NCBI RefSeq assembly: GCF_009389715.1
Contig: NC_052404.1
Coordinates: forward strand, 9,494,480 to 9,558,479
DNA from: Phoenix dactylifera
Lineage: Eukaryota > Streptophyta > Magnoliopsida > Arecales > Arecaceae
Reading direction: 5' to 3'
Length of the DNA stretch: 64,000 nucleotides
The notes below the pieces were generated by a model, which saw only the letters and a list, made by a program, of their open reading frames with translations, made no database searches and was not told the origin of the DNA. This document shows positions 13,801 to 25,586 of the stretch, piece by piece. The position numbers were made by a program, and so were the translations under genes. The first letter of the stretch is position 1. Every line of letters begins with the position of its first letter.

Positions 13801-16800
13801 GTACCCCATTAGGCATTGGTTTGATCATTGGATCCCCCTAGTTTTTGGTTCTTATTGCGCCATGTTCTTGGTCCAAGTATTTTGCTTTTGCTTGTTATAT
13901 ACGTAAATGATCAATCATTTTTGCATTGGATATAAGACTTATGTAATATTTGATCATTTTTGCATTGACCGGACTTAAAGAAAACTGGAAAAGTAAAATT
14001 GATTGGCTTGCTAGCTAAACCATAGAATAAGTTGACATGGTTTGGCTTCAATCTCATGGATGTTTTGTGAAGAATATATATGAAAGAATTATTAAATTTG
14101 ATATGCATTATCTACTCATGATGTCTATATTTTCTCAAAACTTTTGAGATCATGTGATTGGTTAACATGAATTTAGGACTTTGTCTTCAAATCTCCTACT
14201 TAATCGGTTACAATATTCTCATTCTAATTTTGATAGTCAGTTCAATTAACAACTAATCATCCTTAATTAAGAATTGGGAAGGTTACGGAGTTCAACCAAA
14301 TGGATCGCCTATCCATACATTGGTCCACCATATAATGATTATTCATAAACGGATAAATAATTAACCATGCAACTTTTGTTGATGCATACATATTAACTAT
14401 GCCAGCTGATATATCCACTGATATAGTGAATGGTCGACCTAGCTCCCTCTTCTTTGCAATCAGAGATTTTGGATACAAGTTTTGAATGATGCATCTGCCT
14501 CCCTTTCTACTGCAACAGTAGCACTTATATTGCGCTAGTTTAAGTTTGAAAGAGTAGTGCATTGATTTGATCCTTGCTCTGTAGGTGTGGAACTCGATGT
14601 GGACGATTCATCTAGATGTGTTGAAGACTTTAGTCTTGTATTGAAAAAAGAAGGTATATGCATGAGTCCCCTGATATATCATGAATATTACGGGACAACA
14701 AGTGTCCTGATGGGAAGTCACTGTTTTGGATGGTAGTTGTCCTGGCATTGTTAGAATTTCATTTCAAAACTTAGCACGTTTTCTCCTATTCTAAATTATT
14801 TCAGAGGAAGTGAAAAATAAATGCAGCAGAGCTGCAGAAAGCTTTCCACCACCTACACAAAAAAAAGGAAGCTTTTAACCAAGTAGTCCGGATCCTTATA
14901 ATTAAGCAGCAGCAATGAGGAATGCAGCCTCATTGGATCACAAGCTATCGAGCGTCTAGAGTCATAATTACCTGCTTGTAAGGTCACTGCCCAGACCACG
15001 ACTTGACATGAAAAGGAAGCAGGAAATTTGAAATGAAAAGAGTTTGAAATCTAGACCAAAGACGCCATATTTTTCTCCTGGTCGACCTCAACCACAAAAT
15101 ATCTCCGCTTCCCTCCTTTGCACCTCGATCGAGACCACTCGGTCATGGGATGTCTCTCTCTGTACTTTCTCGTCACAAATATCCCCTGCCACCCACCATC
15201 ATCAAAGAAGCAGCTAAAATCTTAATAAACAGAGAGCAAAGTACCTTTAGCCTGGTCTTTTCTGTGCGTTGAGCTTGCGAACCTCGTACCTTTATCTTCT
15301 TGGGGAACAACCGGCTCTGGCGCTTCTCCTTATGTTCGAGTACCCGAGCTCTTCGTCTCTCCCTTTGTTCCATTGTTGGCACTTCTCCTACCTAAAAATA
15401 TAGTAGAAGATAATTTGAATGCACCAAAATTATAAAAAAAAAAACCTACACTCTCAAGTTCAAGGAGAAGGTGCTCTTTGCTTCCCAAAACCCTACATTC
15501 TCTCCTTTCATAGTGAATCCATCGTTGAAGCTCCTGTGGGTGCTTATCTCATCGTCTCCATCTTGACTGACTTTACACCGAGTTTGTCCCCAAGCCGTGA
15601 AATCCCACTCACCTTCGCCATCTCCAATATCTCAAGCTCTTTTGAATTCACCCATGATATCAATCTCACCCTCCATCGTCGTGTCGAATGAGTCGGCGAC
15701 ACTGGCATCTTCCATGCAAGGCTCTTCCTTCTGGGTTCTTAGAGGAGGTTTGAGTCCCCCCATCTCTTTTGAGATATTTATCTGTGCCTTTTTCTTCCTA
15801 GCTCCCTCCATTTATCATACTAGGATGGTACGTCCATGCATATATGCATGGGCATTTCTCCTTGCGATTGCCCTGGTAATCCTACGTGGCACCTTATCAG
15901 ATGGAGATTGGTCAGTATGTGGAAGGCCAGATTTTGGAAGGAGGGGGAACTGCATCTTCTGACCTTCTCCCTTGGGGGTCAGTTTGGCCCATGAGAGGCA
16001 TGTGATGTAATGGGTGGGGCTGCGGAGCTGAATGCAACCGTGAAAGCGTTGGGTGATAATTCATAAGGAAAGCCAATCTTGCATTCAGGACTAACCTCTG
16101 CCTCTAGAAGACTAGAGTTTGGTTTTTGCCATGTCCAATTGCCTGTATTGGTTTAATTTAACATGAATGGCTCAATTTTGCATGAATGATTTGGATTAAC
16201 CTTTGTTTAGATAAGAATTTTGCCAAGCTAATTTATTAGTATAACATTTTTTTTGTCCATTTAATACTTGAGGAATTTGATCAATTCAAGCAGAGAAAAA
16301 GGGGGTTAGAGATCACCAGTGAAAGTAGCGAGACGGTGAAATGAATGGACATAGAAGAAGGGACGGTGTGTCAGTTTTCTCCACAAAGTATATATCATCG
16401 ACAAATGGTAATGAAATGCATTTTGTTGCTCGGTTCAATCTTTAACTGAGAGGATCCGAGCTCTTCAAACTTGGCCAACTCATTAAAACCAAGTTGAATG
16501 CCACCAATTATTGTTCCTACCGCTGCTATCCAGCTAACGTCTAAAAGGCAAAGAAAATAGCTTTCTCAGGATGGGAAAACAAAATAATAAAGAAAATAGT
16601 TCAAACTTGCAGTGAAGAAATCTTAATCCCGTTGTGTTACTGAAGGTAGTACGGGGTTAAGAAAACTTTGCAGAATGTCTATTGAAAGCTCACATCGACA
16701 GATCTTCGTTCTAAGTTGGATTAATTGTTGACTTCAACCACCCCTTAAATCACCTTATAGTTAGTCCTCAACCAAACCCATCTCTCCCTCTCTCTCTCTC

Positions 16801-16969
16801 TAGCGTTCTTTTGCTTTAATTTGTTATAGAAAGGAAAAGCAAAGTAGTAGATCGCCTGTCATAAAAGAAGATAAAAAACCTCAGATTAAGGCTGATAATT
16901 TCATAGAAGGCCCTCTTTCCCTACCTCTCTCCATGGATAACCAAGTAAGAAAACAAAAGCGAAACAAGT
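10828..16969. other. intergenic region between helicase and LBD gene
   Basis: The first few hundred bases are probably the helicase 3' UTR. The rest is AT-rich with only short open frames. The overlapping frames at 12639-13104 and those at 15173-15962 encode nothing I recognise. A 166 bp L1 fragment lies at 13444-13609. A short CT run near 16789 lies downstream of the LBD stop. No RNA gene was seen. Confidence 0.7.
13444..13609 (-). mobile_element. 5'-truncated L1-type LINE with 10 bp target duplication
   Basis: The insert begins on the + strand with a T tract, so it is a poly(A) tail on the - strand. It is flanked by the direct repeat AAAATTTATT at 13434-13443 and 13610-13619. The minus-strand reading contains IADHSS-like RNase H residues, and the sequence aligns with the L1 fragment at 34877-35060. 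The structure is a standard L1 target-primed insertion. Confidence 0.75.
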
Positions 16970-17854
16970 CTATGTCCAAAGGGATTCTCCCTTGAGATGT
17001 TCCTGAGCTGCATTACTAGAGGAGCCATAGTTCATCAACTGAGGCATGCCATTGAGATTATTTTGCGTCAGATATGGCTTGTCATCAGGCTCTCTCTGCT
17101 GATCGGTCGCCTCCGGTGGCTCCTGCTGCATCGGAATGCAAAGGATCTCAGCTTGGGCAGCAGCGAGCTGCATCTGAAGCTGAGACACTTTATCCTGAAG
17201 GTAAGATATAGCTCCCACACAGCCGTAAACCGGGTCTCTCATCCTTGCGTCGGCCTCATAGACTAAGCTTCTCACAGCATCTGCTCTTTGATGAACCGGA
17301 AGCTCCTACAGCCAATGACAACCAAGTAAACAAAGAATGGCAATTCACATCGAAGAAACAGCAAAATGCAAGCATGATCCCATGGTGAGAGGAGTACTAC
17401 CACCAACTAGAGCTAATTACTTGATTATGAAGAAGGACTTCGAAGAAAAGATTAACTATTTTCGGAGCACGTATAGCTTCGGCATATAGTAAAAGGTGCA
17501 GTTGCACTCGTTAATTTATATGGATATATGCCCGTGCTTCTTTGGATGTGCCCAATAGCACATGAAGGTTGCAAGAATGATTTTTTCAGAGAAGAAATTA
17601 TGCAACAAAGTAATTCAAATGTAACCATCAACTTTCTCACACTTTCAAACCTTACGCATGGATACAACGGGGAGAGAAAGAGAGAGAAAGAGAGAGACCT
17701 GGAGCATCTTGCTAACGTTGCTAGCCCCAAAGACCCTGTGAACGATGGCAAACCTGTGGGGGTCATCTGAAGGGAAAAAGGGGGCAAAGAAGCAGTCCTT
17801 CGTGCAGCGCCTCCGTAAAAGTTTGCAGGAAGCGCATGGGGAACTCCCACCCAT
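16970..17854 (-). CDS. LBD12: LOB-domain transcription factor, LBD12-like
   Basis: Two exons, 17699-17854 (52 codons) and 16970-17305 (112 codons with stop), join in phase 0 across a 393 bp intron and give 163 residues. The LOB domain is complete: the CX2CX6CX3C block (CASCKLLRRRCTKDC, residues 7-21), the GAS block (FAIVHRVFGASNVSKMLQ then ELPVHQRADAV), DPVYGCVGAISYL, and a leucine-zipper-like LX6LX3LX6(I) at about residues 90-108. The intron after KMLQ is the conserved LBD position. The start MGGSSPC and the end ESLWT resemble Arabidopsis LBD12 as I recall it. Class I LBD proteins are nuclear DNA-binding regulators of organ boundaries and lateral growth. The C-terminal tail is shorter than in Arabidopsis LBD12. 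Family certain; ortholog name probable. Confidence 0.93.
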
Positions 17855-19789
17855 CTTCTACGAGTTATCACAAGAAGGAGAGAGAGGTGGAGGAAGATAC
17901 GGAGTTAGGTATGGTAATTAAGACTGCTTCACAAGGGGAGCTGAAGGTAGATGGAGAAGGGTGTGCTCCTTATAACAAGGGCTCTGAAGGTGAGTGGATA
18001 TATAAAAATGTGAAATAGGAGTAACCCAGTCCTTGGGTTTCCAAGCGACCTTCGCGTAAACAAGACTTCCAGTACCGACCACGAAAAGCTGGCGTAGCAG
18101 TCATGAAGATAGGAACAGCTATTTTTATTGATACAAGCAAAAAATTCATCATTAGGATCTTTATTCCAACTGAGTAAGCGATCGAGTTCAATAAATTAAG
18201 TTTAAAACCTTCTTCTAACAGTTTGTTATATCTGCAAGCATGTGTTCATGTGACGACTTTATAAAGTCTTTTAATTGCATACTATACATGGTCAAGATGC
18301 AGCTAGCAACTAATCCTACATTTTAGCTATACAGGTTTACGCTGTGTCCACTCCATGATTACGTCTTAATAGATTTTTAAAGAAGCTTAATGAGTTTTTA
18401 AAGTTGTGGTCTGTGCATCTGGTACATGAAGTACCAGCTGGTTTATAGAATTTTCATCCCCACCGTGTCCATTTCATGCATTTGCGTGAGAATTTTCACA
18501 AGTGCATTAATAATTTTATTTAAGACTTTCAGAAACTCATTGTTGGAAACATAGTTCACCACAAAAAGGTGAATATATAACAGCTTGTTTTGGAGCAAGT
18601 GATAAATTAACAGGATTCTGTTCGGTCTCCCTTGCTTCCTATTTTAGTGTCTGACTTTTTCGGTTGTGCTCGCATTATATATGTGTAAGCTGCCGATGTA
18701 ACAAAAAAAAATTAATAGGATCAAACCCAATTACTTTTCATTCGTTCAAATTCTAAATATCATTTGTATTCTCTCCAATGGGTAACATGAAATTATGCTC
18801 TTAAGGCTATGTAGGAATGACAATGTGCTATCCTACGCATGTAAAAGTTTGCAACTAGTTATGACATGAAGCTTAAGATGCCAATAATTTTCTAATTGAA
18901 TATTCGATACAAATAGAAAATTAACCAAATTTGCCAAAAGAAAAAAATATTCACAAAGCCAAACTAGATGGTGGAAATAAACTCTGACGGTTCCAATATC
19001 TACAATTATTTATGTAAAGCCTTTTTACTTAGGCACACCAACATCCTAGTGATCCCGACTTAATTTGCATTCATGAGGCAAATGATATGCGACAAGAGCA
19101 CTGCTGGTTCCCATTTTCTTCATCTATAAGCATCTTCCCAACTTAAGTAAACATGAAGAAAGGAACCTCAGGAACCATACGAAACTATGCAAGCATATAA
19201 AACTTTGCTGCTGGTTGTAGGTCCAGAAACCGAGGTGGTAAAGAGAGATGAGAATAAGATCGTACTATTTGTTTGGTCTGCAAAAAGACAAAAGTACAAG
19301 TATAGTAAACCAAAAAAATGGAGATATACCCCATATTTAAAATTGTAACATATAGAATATGGAAAATTCTAATTCTAACTTTTTAAAAATTAAATTTTTT
19401 TTTTCAAAAATATCTTTAAGATTTTAGATACAATAGGATAAAAAAAAATTTATTAAAGATAGAATAGGTATTTTATGCAACTTTCTCAATAGGTATTCAA
19501 CCAAATATAAGCTATTCGTGACATTTTTTCATTATCAATCAAATATATATATTTTTTTAGATATCATGTATTTAGATACCAGCTTTTCAGATTTTTTTTT
19601 TTTTTTTTTGCAAACAAAACTAATCTAAATAATAAGAAAAAGATGGTGAAGGAGTTGACCATCACGGGCGTGGGAACGGCTCTCACCCCCTTGTATTTCC
19701 CTCCGTAGCTATGCGAAGATATGGAGTCTTTATTCTCTTGCAACATCGGCGCAAGAGAATAAAAAAGAAGAAAGCGAAGCGGAAGGAGA

Positions 19790-20095
19790 GGGCGTTCGGG
19801 TTCTTCACGGAGACGTCGGCTCCGGAGAGGGAGTGTTCGCTTCCTCCTCGTCCTCCCTCCTCTTCCACGGCGGCGCCCATCGACCGCTCTGGGCCTTAGG
19901 TGGTCGGCCGCGCGCCCGCTTTCCGATGCCATGGCACGCTGCCTCGGATGCGGGGTCTGCGATTTCCATGCCTCCTCTCCCGCGACAGCATCTCCATGGG
20001 GCGGCCGGCTTGAAGGCGAAAGCCGCCGCCTCCTCGTCTCCGGTCAGGAAAGACAGGCGGCCAAAGGGAGAGAAAAGGGGCCGCGAATCGTCCAC
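19790..20095. other. GC-rich, CpG-rich island without an assigned gene
   Basis: About 300 bp of clearly higher GC and CpG than the AT-rich flanks. Long open frames exist on both strands because of the composition. One minus frame contains GKRARGRPPK, which resembles an AT-hook (core GRP). I see no start, splice or family context that settles a gene, so this could be a first exon, a gene fragment or nothing. Confidence 0.4.
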
Positions 20096-20805
20096 TTCAG
20101 TTGCGCATACGTGCATATGAGACCACCTACACATGATACAAGCCAGTGCAAGCATATATAACGACCTTATTTTGATTTCCATAGTTCCCACCAGTCTGAT
20201 TTCAGCGATAATATCCGACATTCATAGCAGCCATGGATCCTCCTCCTACACGCCATTTATTCTACTGTGTACAAGTTTAATAGAAACGAGAAACAAACAA
20301 ACAGACAGACGGTCAGACAACACGCAAGCTAAGCTCACCTTGGGTTTGATTAATAACCCTCCAAACATAAACACGAGATGGAACCTCCTAATGAGATCCG
20401 ACATCAAATCAGAGCATCGAGATCATAAAAGAAAAACAGCCAACTTGGAAGGAGGGTGAGATAAAAAATTCTTCAGAGTTGAAACCACAGGTTTCTTTTC
20501 CCCCAAGTCCTATGCTGATCACCCAAGAATTTAATGCCCGCAAATGACATCCTTCAAAACCAATCTTCTCTCATTTGCTCCTCTATTATGTCCTTGGTCC
20601 ATACAATTGAAAAAGAATTTAATATTGGAAACTCCACAATGCTGGCTTCTATTTGAGCTCTAAACACAAGGGAGGAGAAATCTCCAAGGAAACAGAAAGA
20701 GAAACAGACAACTACCGTTTGCTTAGAGAGAAAAACACATGCGAGCTCCGATGCAACAATTAATGAGGAGGTTCCTTTTGAATGATTGGTGAGATTGGAA
20801 GCAAT

Positions 20806-21262
20806 GTGGTCCGCGGAAAACATTTTTTTCTCACAGAAATCATGTTCCTGAAAGGAAAGATACATGAAAAAATATTTTTGGCATTTTTGATTGACAATAA
20901 AAAAATGACAGATTTTCAGAGTTCTTATGTTTGGTTGACGATCCACTTTTCTGAAAAAATTATTCATAATTCCTATTATATTTTTAATAAAAATTAGATT
21001 TTTAATTAATTTTTAATGCTGAAGGATCTTTTTGGAAAAAAATAAAAATATTTGAATTTCCGGCTCACGGAAAAGTAACTCTCTTATGTTTTTCATGAGA
21101 AAGACTTTTTCATAAAATGTGAGAATCATATTTTTACGAAAATACAATTTTTCCGTCTCTCTTCTTTAAAAATTTTAACCAAATAAAAAGTAATTTGTTT
21201 ATTTTTTTTTTGTTGACCATACTTTTTTCCCTCCTCATCCCGCGAACCAAATGAGCCTAAGT
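20806..21262. mobile_element. probable non-autonomous fold-back transposon (MITE-like)
   Basis: AT-rich block whose ends are roughly inverted: TGGTCCGCGGAAAAC on the left, and TGGTTCGCGGGATGA when the right end is read on the other strand. The interior has many A/T runs and no coding potential. No clear target duplication was found, so superfamily and exact ends are open. Confidence 0.4.
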
Positions 21263-24200
21263 ATCAGCATAGCATGCTGTCATGAGTAAGGCGCCATCAT
21301 ATGATGAGCTCGAGCTAATGGCAGGCACATGCTGGTGAATGAATTTAATGAGCTTTGTCTTAGAGCGACAGGCCTAGTCAGCCAAGGCAGATCAATACTG
21401 AGGCCAGACCATTAGATGGCCTTTGGGGCATTGTTCCTAGTTCATTCTTTCCATGGCTATTTGTTGTCGAGCCCCTGCATTATGTGTGAAAAAACAAAGC
21501 TTAATTGTGTAGAAAGGATTATAGATAAACAAAGACTAATTGTAAAACAGCAGCCAAAGCAGGTTTTTAAGTTTCCCCGTGAAAATCCATGCACCAGTAG
21601 AACCAACAAAAGTATATAAATAGTTTAACATGAGATTGGCACGCTGGTCTAAAATACTAGGCCACATGACATTTACCCTCTCCAAGTTAATATAACTTAG
21701 TGTTATTATTTCTTCCATATAACGTTCATGTTTTTGGATTTATGGAAGAGATCTACCGTGCGTTCCGCGAGGGCTCAGAAGTTTATATCAACTTGGTTGG
21801 TGTTGGCATGGTTGACTCATCATGACGGCGTAGCCCACGCTGCCCACCACAGGTGCCTGGCGAAGTTACGCTACGTTTGCTCGGCCCAGCCATGGGCACG
21901 GCAGGCTAAGAAACCCGCCTATTTTTGATCAAAATGGAAACTTTTAAAAACTGAAGCTTTTCATGAGATATCTTGTGAAAACTCAGACACAAGTAAACGG
22001 ATGGCAGGCACGTACCGTACGAAGCAATTTTGGGAGAAAACATATCACGCACTAATCATGCCATAAATTGAAAAAGATAGTATCCCCCCAACTTGGATTC
22101 CACTGAGATTTTTCCTTCCCCCAGTCAAAATCTTATCCACATATCCACATCCAAATACATGAACTTTATTATAATAAAATAACAAATTAAGAACCTGTTT
22201 TGTAGAATCATAAAAACCAAGATAAATATATATAATGCCATTATTTATATTTTTATTTTGAAAAATATTTCTATCATTTTAAAAAATATAAATACATTAT
22301 TTTTACTTTTACTATTTTAAAATTAAAAAACTTATATTATATTTTTTTACCACCAGATCCCTATCATCACCACTGCCACAATAGTTGCCACTAACACCAT
22401 CACCATTTCTACTACCACCGTCTCTATTATTGCCACCATCCTGCAACTATCATTTTCTCTATCCCCATCTGGCACCGCTATTATCTGCACTACCATAATC
22501 ACCATCATGACCAATAGCTGCCTCCACCACCCCTCACCTCCTCTGCTATACCATGGACTCCATGAGCCCCGCAACCTCTTTTGCCACCTTAACGCTATAT
22601 GGTTGGTGCCTACAACTCTACCATCACTATCCCCACCTTAACCATTTTCATCATATTTATATTTTCAAAACTAATTAACTATACCAAACATATTTTTAAA
22701 ACATAAAATAAAATAAAAATAAAAATAAATTTTTATTTTTATTTCTATAAAAATTGTAATACCAATCGTTTTGATAGTTTTTAGATTGCCATCATTTTTC
22801 TCAAAAATTTGTCATCATTGATAAAAATGTGACATTTTACAGTGCCAAGTTTTTTGCACCACAAACTTTCGAACGCCAGGTAAGCTAAGAACCATTTTCA
22901 AATGTACTGTATTGGTAAAAAAAATTCAGGGCAGATTGAAAGATAAAATGAAGGACTAAAATATTTTATAAAAAGATTAAATCCCTCCTCATCGGCACAC
23001 ATAAGTAGCAACTCAGGAAAAAAAAAAACCTAGAAAGCAACGTAGTTCAAAATAGGTTAACTGCAACCTGACCACCTTTTCAACAGAAGATCTGTAATTT
23101 TTTTCTTTTACTCTTATTTAAAAATAGAAGTAAAAGAAACTTTCTTTTAATTTCTAACCGCACATGAAAATTTTTAATTTTATTTTCTTTTGCAGCTTTG
23201 CGTTTCTTTTGTTTTCTGTTTTTTTCCTCCGGGCACCAAACAAGACTAGAAATTGCTAGCGATGACTGTAGAAATCACAAGCTGGAATCCGAACAGCACC
23301 AGTACATGCAATGTTAACTCGGCTAGGAAGGAAAAACATTCACCAATCTTAGTTGACAGCACGGATCAATGTGGAAAACTAAACAAATATATCAACAGAA
23401 AACTAAAATAATGATAATGTGTCCATAAAAAGTAGCAAGCTAACACCTATATAATCACATTTGCGAGTGAAAAACCGGAGTCCCTGAGCGAGGTTTCCTT
23501 GAGGTTGGCCAACCGTCTTGTACCTGCTGCACCTTGGTTCAGAATTTGATCAAAGGGCAAATCAATTTACAGTGCTTGCTTTGATAATCCTCAAACAGTT
23601 GCATGTCACAAATCACCGTCCTGCTCAACTGTAACTGCATCAAAAATTTATGCAGTAACTTCCAGTTGCCCCAAATCATCTACTGTCCTCTTGTTTATTT
23701 ACTTGTGGAGGTCAGAGGTTCGAGTTGAAGCTATTGCCGAGCCCCACTGCAGGATACTCGAGGCAGCCCCAGTACCTGTAGAGACCAGCGGGCCAGATCT
23801 CCCTTTTTATGCCATGTTTGAACCAGCGGAACAACATGGATACCGACATAGCGAACCCTTAAAAAATGAAAAAAATAAAAAAACTAAGGATTTTTTGTGA
23901 TGTCCAGTTTACATCCCAGAATGCAGTGCAACATCCAATTGCCATTATCAGATGACACATCATGATAACGGCCATCATACGGTGCACAGTATTTTATGAT
24001 GTAAACCACGCACGCAAAGAATCCGTGCCCTTAAAAAAAAAAAAAAATTGATTACATCCCTTTTAACCCGACATCGCTGATCAAAGAGGAATCAAGCCAA
24101 GCCAACATATGGACTGACCCAACAAAAATCATCCATACAGAAAATTGATGGCAATCAATAATGATCTTGTCAAGAAAAGAGAAAAATCTCATAAAGCGCT

Positions 24201-24442
24201 TACCCTCAACACGCCATCCCAGAGGAAAATAATCATGCACGTAGAAACGTGAAGCTTTGGATTCAGTTGAGGATCTGTGGAAAAAGATTAAGGGGACCAA
24301 CTACAACGTTAAACCTGTAGCCCAAGGATTCTTGGATACCGAGGAATTCAACATCAAAATAGACCATGTTCCAAGCCTAACCACCACAGCAGCAAGGCTC
24401 CCCAAAGTACCATTTGAATGGAATCATTACTTTTGGGTGCCC

Positions 24443-24570
24443 CAGGGCCTGTTTGGATAATTCCACCCAGGCTGCGGGATGTTCTGTTAATGTAAGTCAA
24501 CCCCAAATGGACCATCCAATTCAGGTATCCACCAGCAGGAAATTAAGCCGAATTATCCAAACAGGCCCTG
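24443..24570. mobile_element. 128 bp fold-back MITE
   Basis: Perfect 21 bp terminal inverted repeats beginning CAGGGCCTGTTTGGAT close a 128 bp element. The interior is non-coding. CAGGG termini are common in hAT-type elements and GGCCTGTTTGG is widespread in plant MITEs. I could not find an 8 bp or 3 bp target duplication, so the superfamily is not assigned. Confidence 0.75.
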
Positions 24571-24768
24571 AATTTGATATTTGATTAATTCCCACTTGAG
24601 AACAACAGTAAAATTACTTCGGCCGCCTATTAGATAGGCTATTTCTACAGTACTGGATTTCTACTCGTGCGATGCATGTGTCATGAGATAAGCTGCCAGG
24701 GAACTGGTTCCACAGTGGAATTGCTAGATGGACCAGATCCACCACAGACCTTGGGATGAAATCACTCC

Positions 24769-24769
<1 letters not shown>

Positions 24770-24804
<35 letters not shown>
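24770..24804. repeat. 35 nt poly(C) tract
   Basis: Thirty-five consecutive C residues, followed by CT repeats. On the other strand it is a G run that could form quadruplexes. It lies about 0.8 kb past the TAF15b stop codon. True length is uncertain because homopolymers are poorly assembled. Confidence 0.9.
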
Positions 24805-24806
<2 letters not shown>

Positions 24807-25586
24807 TCTCTCTTTTCTCCTTTTTTTTGTGTAATAGCAAATAACCTAGAATGATTCCACCCTAGGTCCACGATGGATCTCATCCACCTAATAATTTCTC
24901 CGGTTGACAGAATCCCTAAAGCTCTCAATTGTACGGTAGAGGGACGATTTTTGACAGACTATCGAGCCATATCCATGCACCAGACAACCAGCAACATGAT
25001 GACGATGCGTGGCATCCACAGCCTCACCAACTACACCTTCCGTCTCCCTCTCCCTAGATGAACCCAAGGCTTCAAGTGCCAAACCATCCATCAGATAGCA
25101 ACATAAGCTCCCACTAAAAGAAACTGAATGCACACATACACGATTGAAAGCAGGGGAGAAGGCAAACCAGTTCCCAGCATAAAAACACTCAGGCATGGTT
25201 AATGACCCAGATGAAGGCACCACAAGAACTAACCAATCTACCATGGGTTTCATGCAAATCAGTTAATGCAAAGATAAAGAACAAAAATTGACTCATGATA
25301 TGCAAGACCACCAGTGGTAAGTTTTTTAAAAAAGGGCACTCACCTGAAATATCAAACCTACCAGCAATTTGGAGATTACATCCACCTGCCTCTAGAAAAC
25401 ACTGACAACAATTTAAATCAATTTCAGGTGCAAGAAACAAATTCCCATCCAACTTTTTCAAAGAGAAAAGTCCTAAGGGAATAGGCTCAACCTACCTTAG
25501 ACTCCTCTTTTGAGTACAAGTCTGGTGAATACGAATAGAAAGTGTTTCTCTCAGATCACATTCCTAGTATATATAATTGCCCTTCT

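Larger units (their letters stand above)
17855..25586. other. intergenic region between LBD and TAF15b genes
   Basis: Contents: a GC-rich island (19790-20095), a probable fold-back element (20806-21262), an AT-rich stretch with ACC-rich sequence (22360-22600), a 128 bp fold-back element (24443-24570) and a 35 nt C run (24770-24804). The part nearest 25586 is likely TAF15b 3' UTR. Open frames at 24257-25461 are short, overlap on both strands and show no domain. No convincing gene. Confidence 0.65.

Noticed and set aside
15173..15382. Basic frame MPTMEQRERRRARVLEHKEK on the minus strand
   Set aside because: No family recognised and no supporting exon; the Arg/Glu richness alone is not evidence.
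22347..22574. Minus frame rich in Val, Met and Ile
   Set aside because: Produced by ACC/ATC-rich simple sequence within an AT-rich repeat-like block.
23691..23900. Possible tRNA-derived SINE (GGTTCGAGT resembles a B box, and an A-rich end follows)
   Set aside because: No A box at the right distance and no target duplication, so not called.
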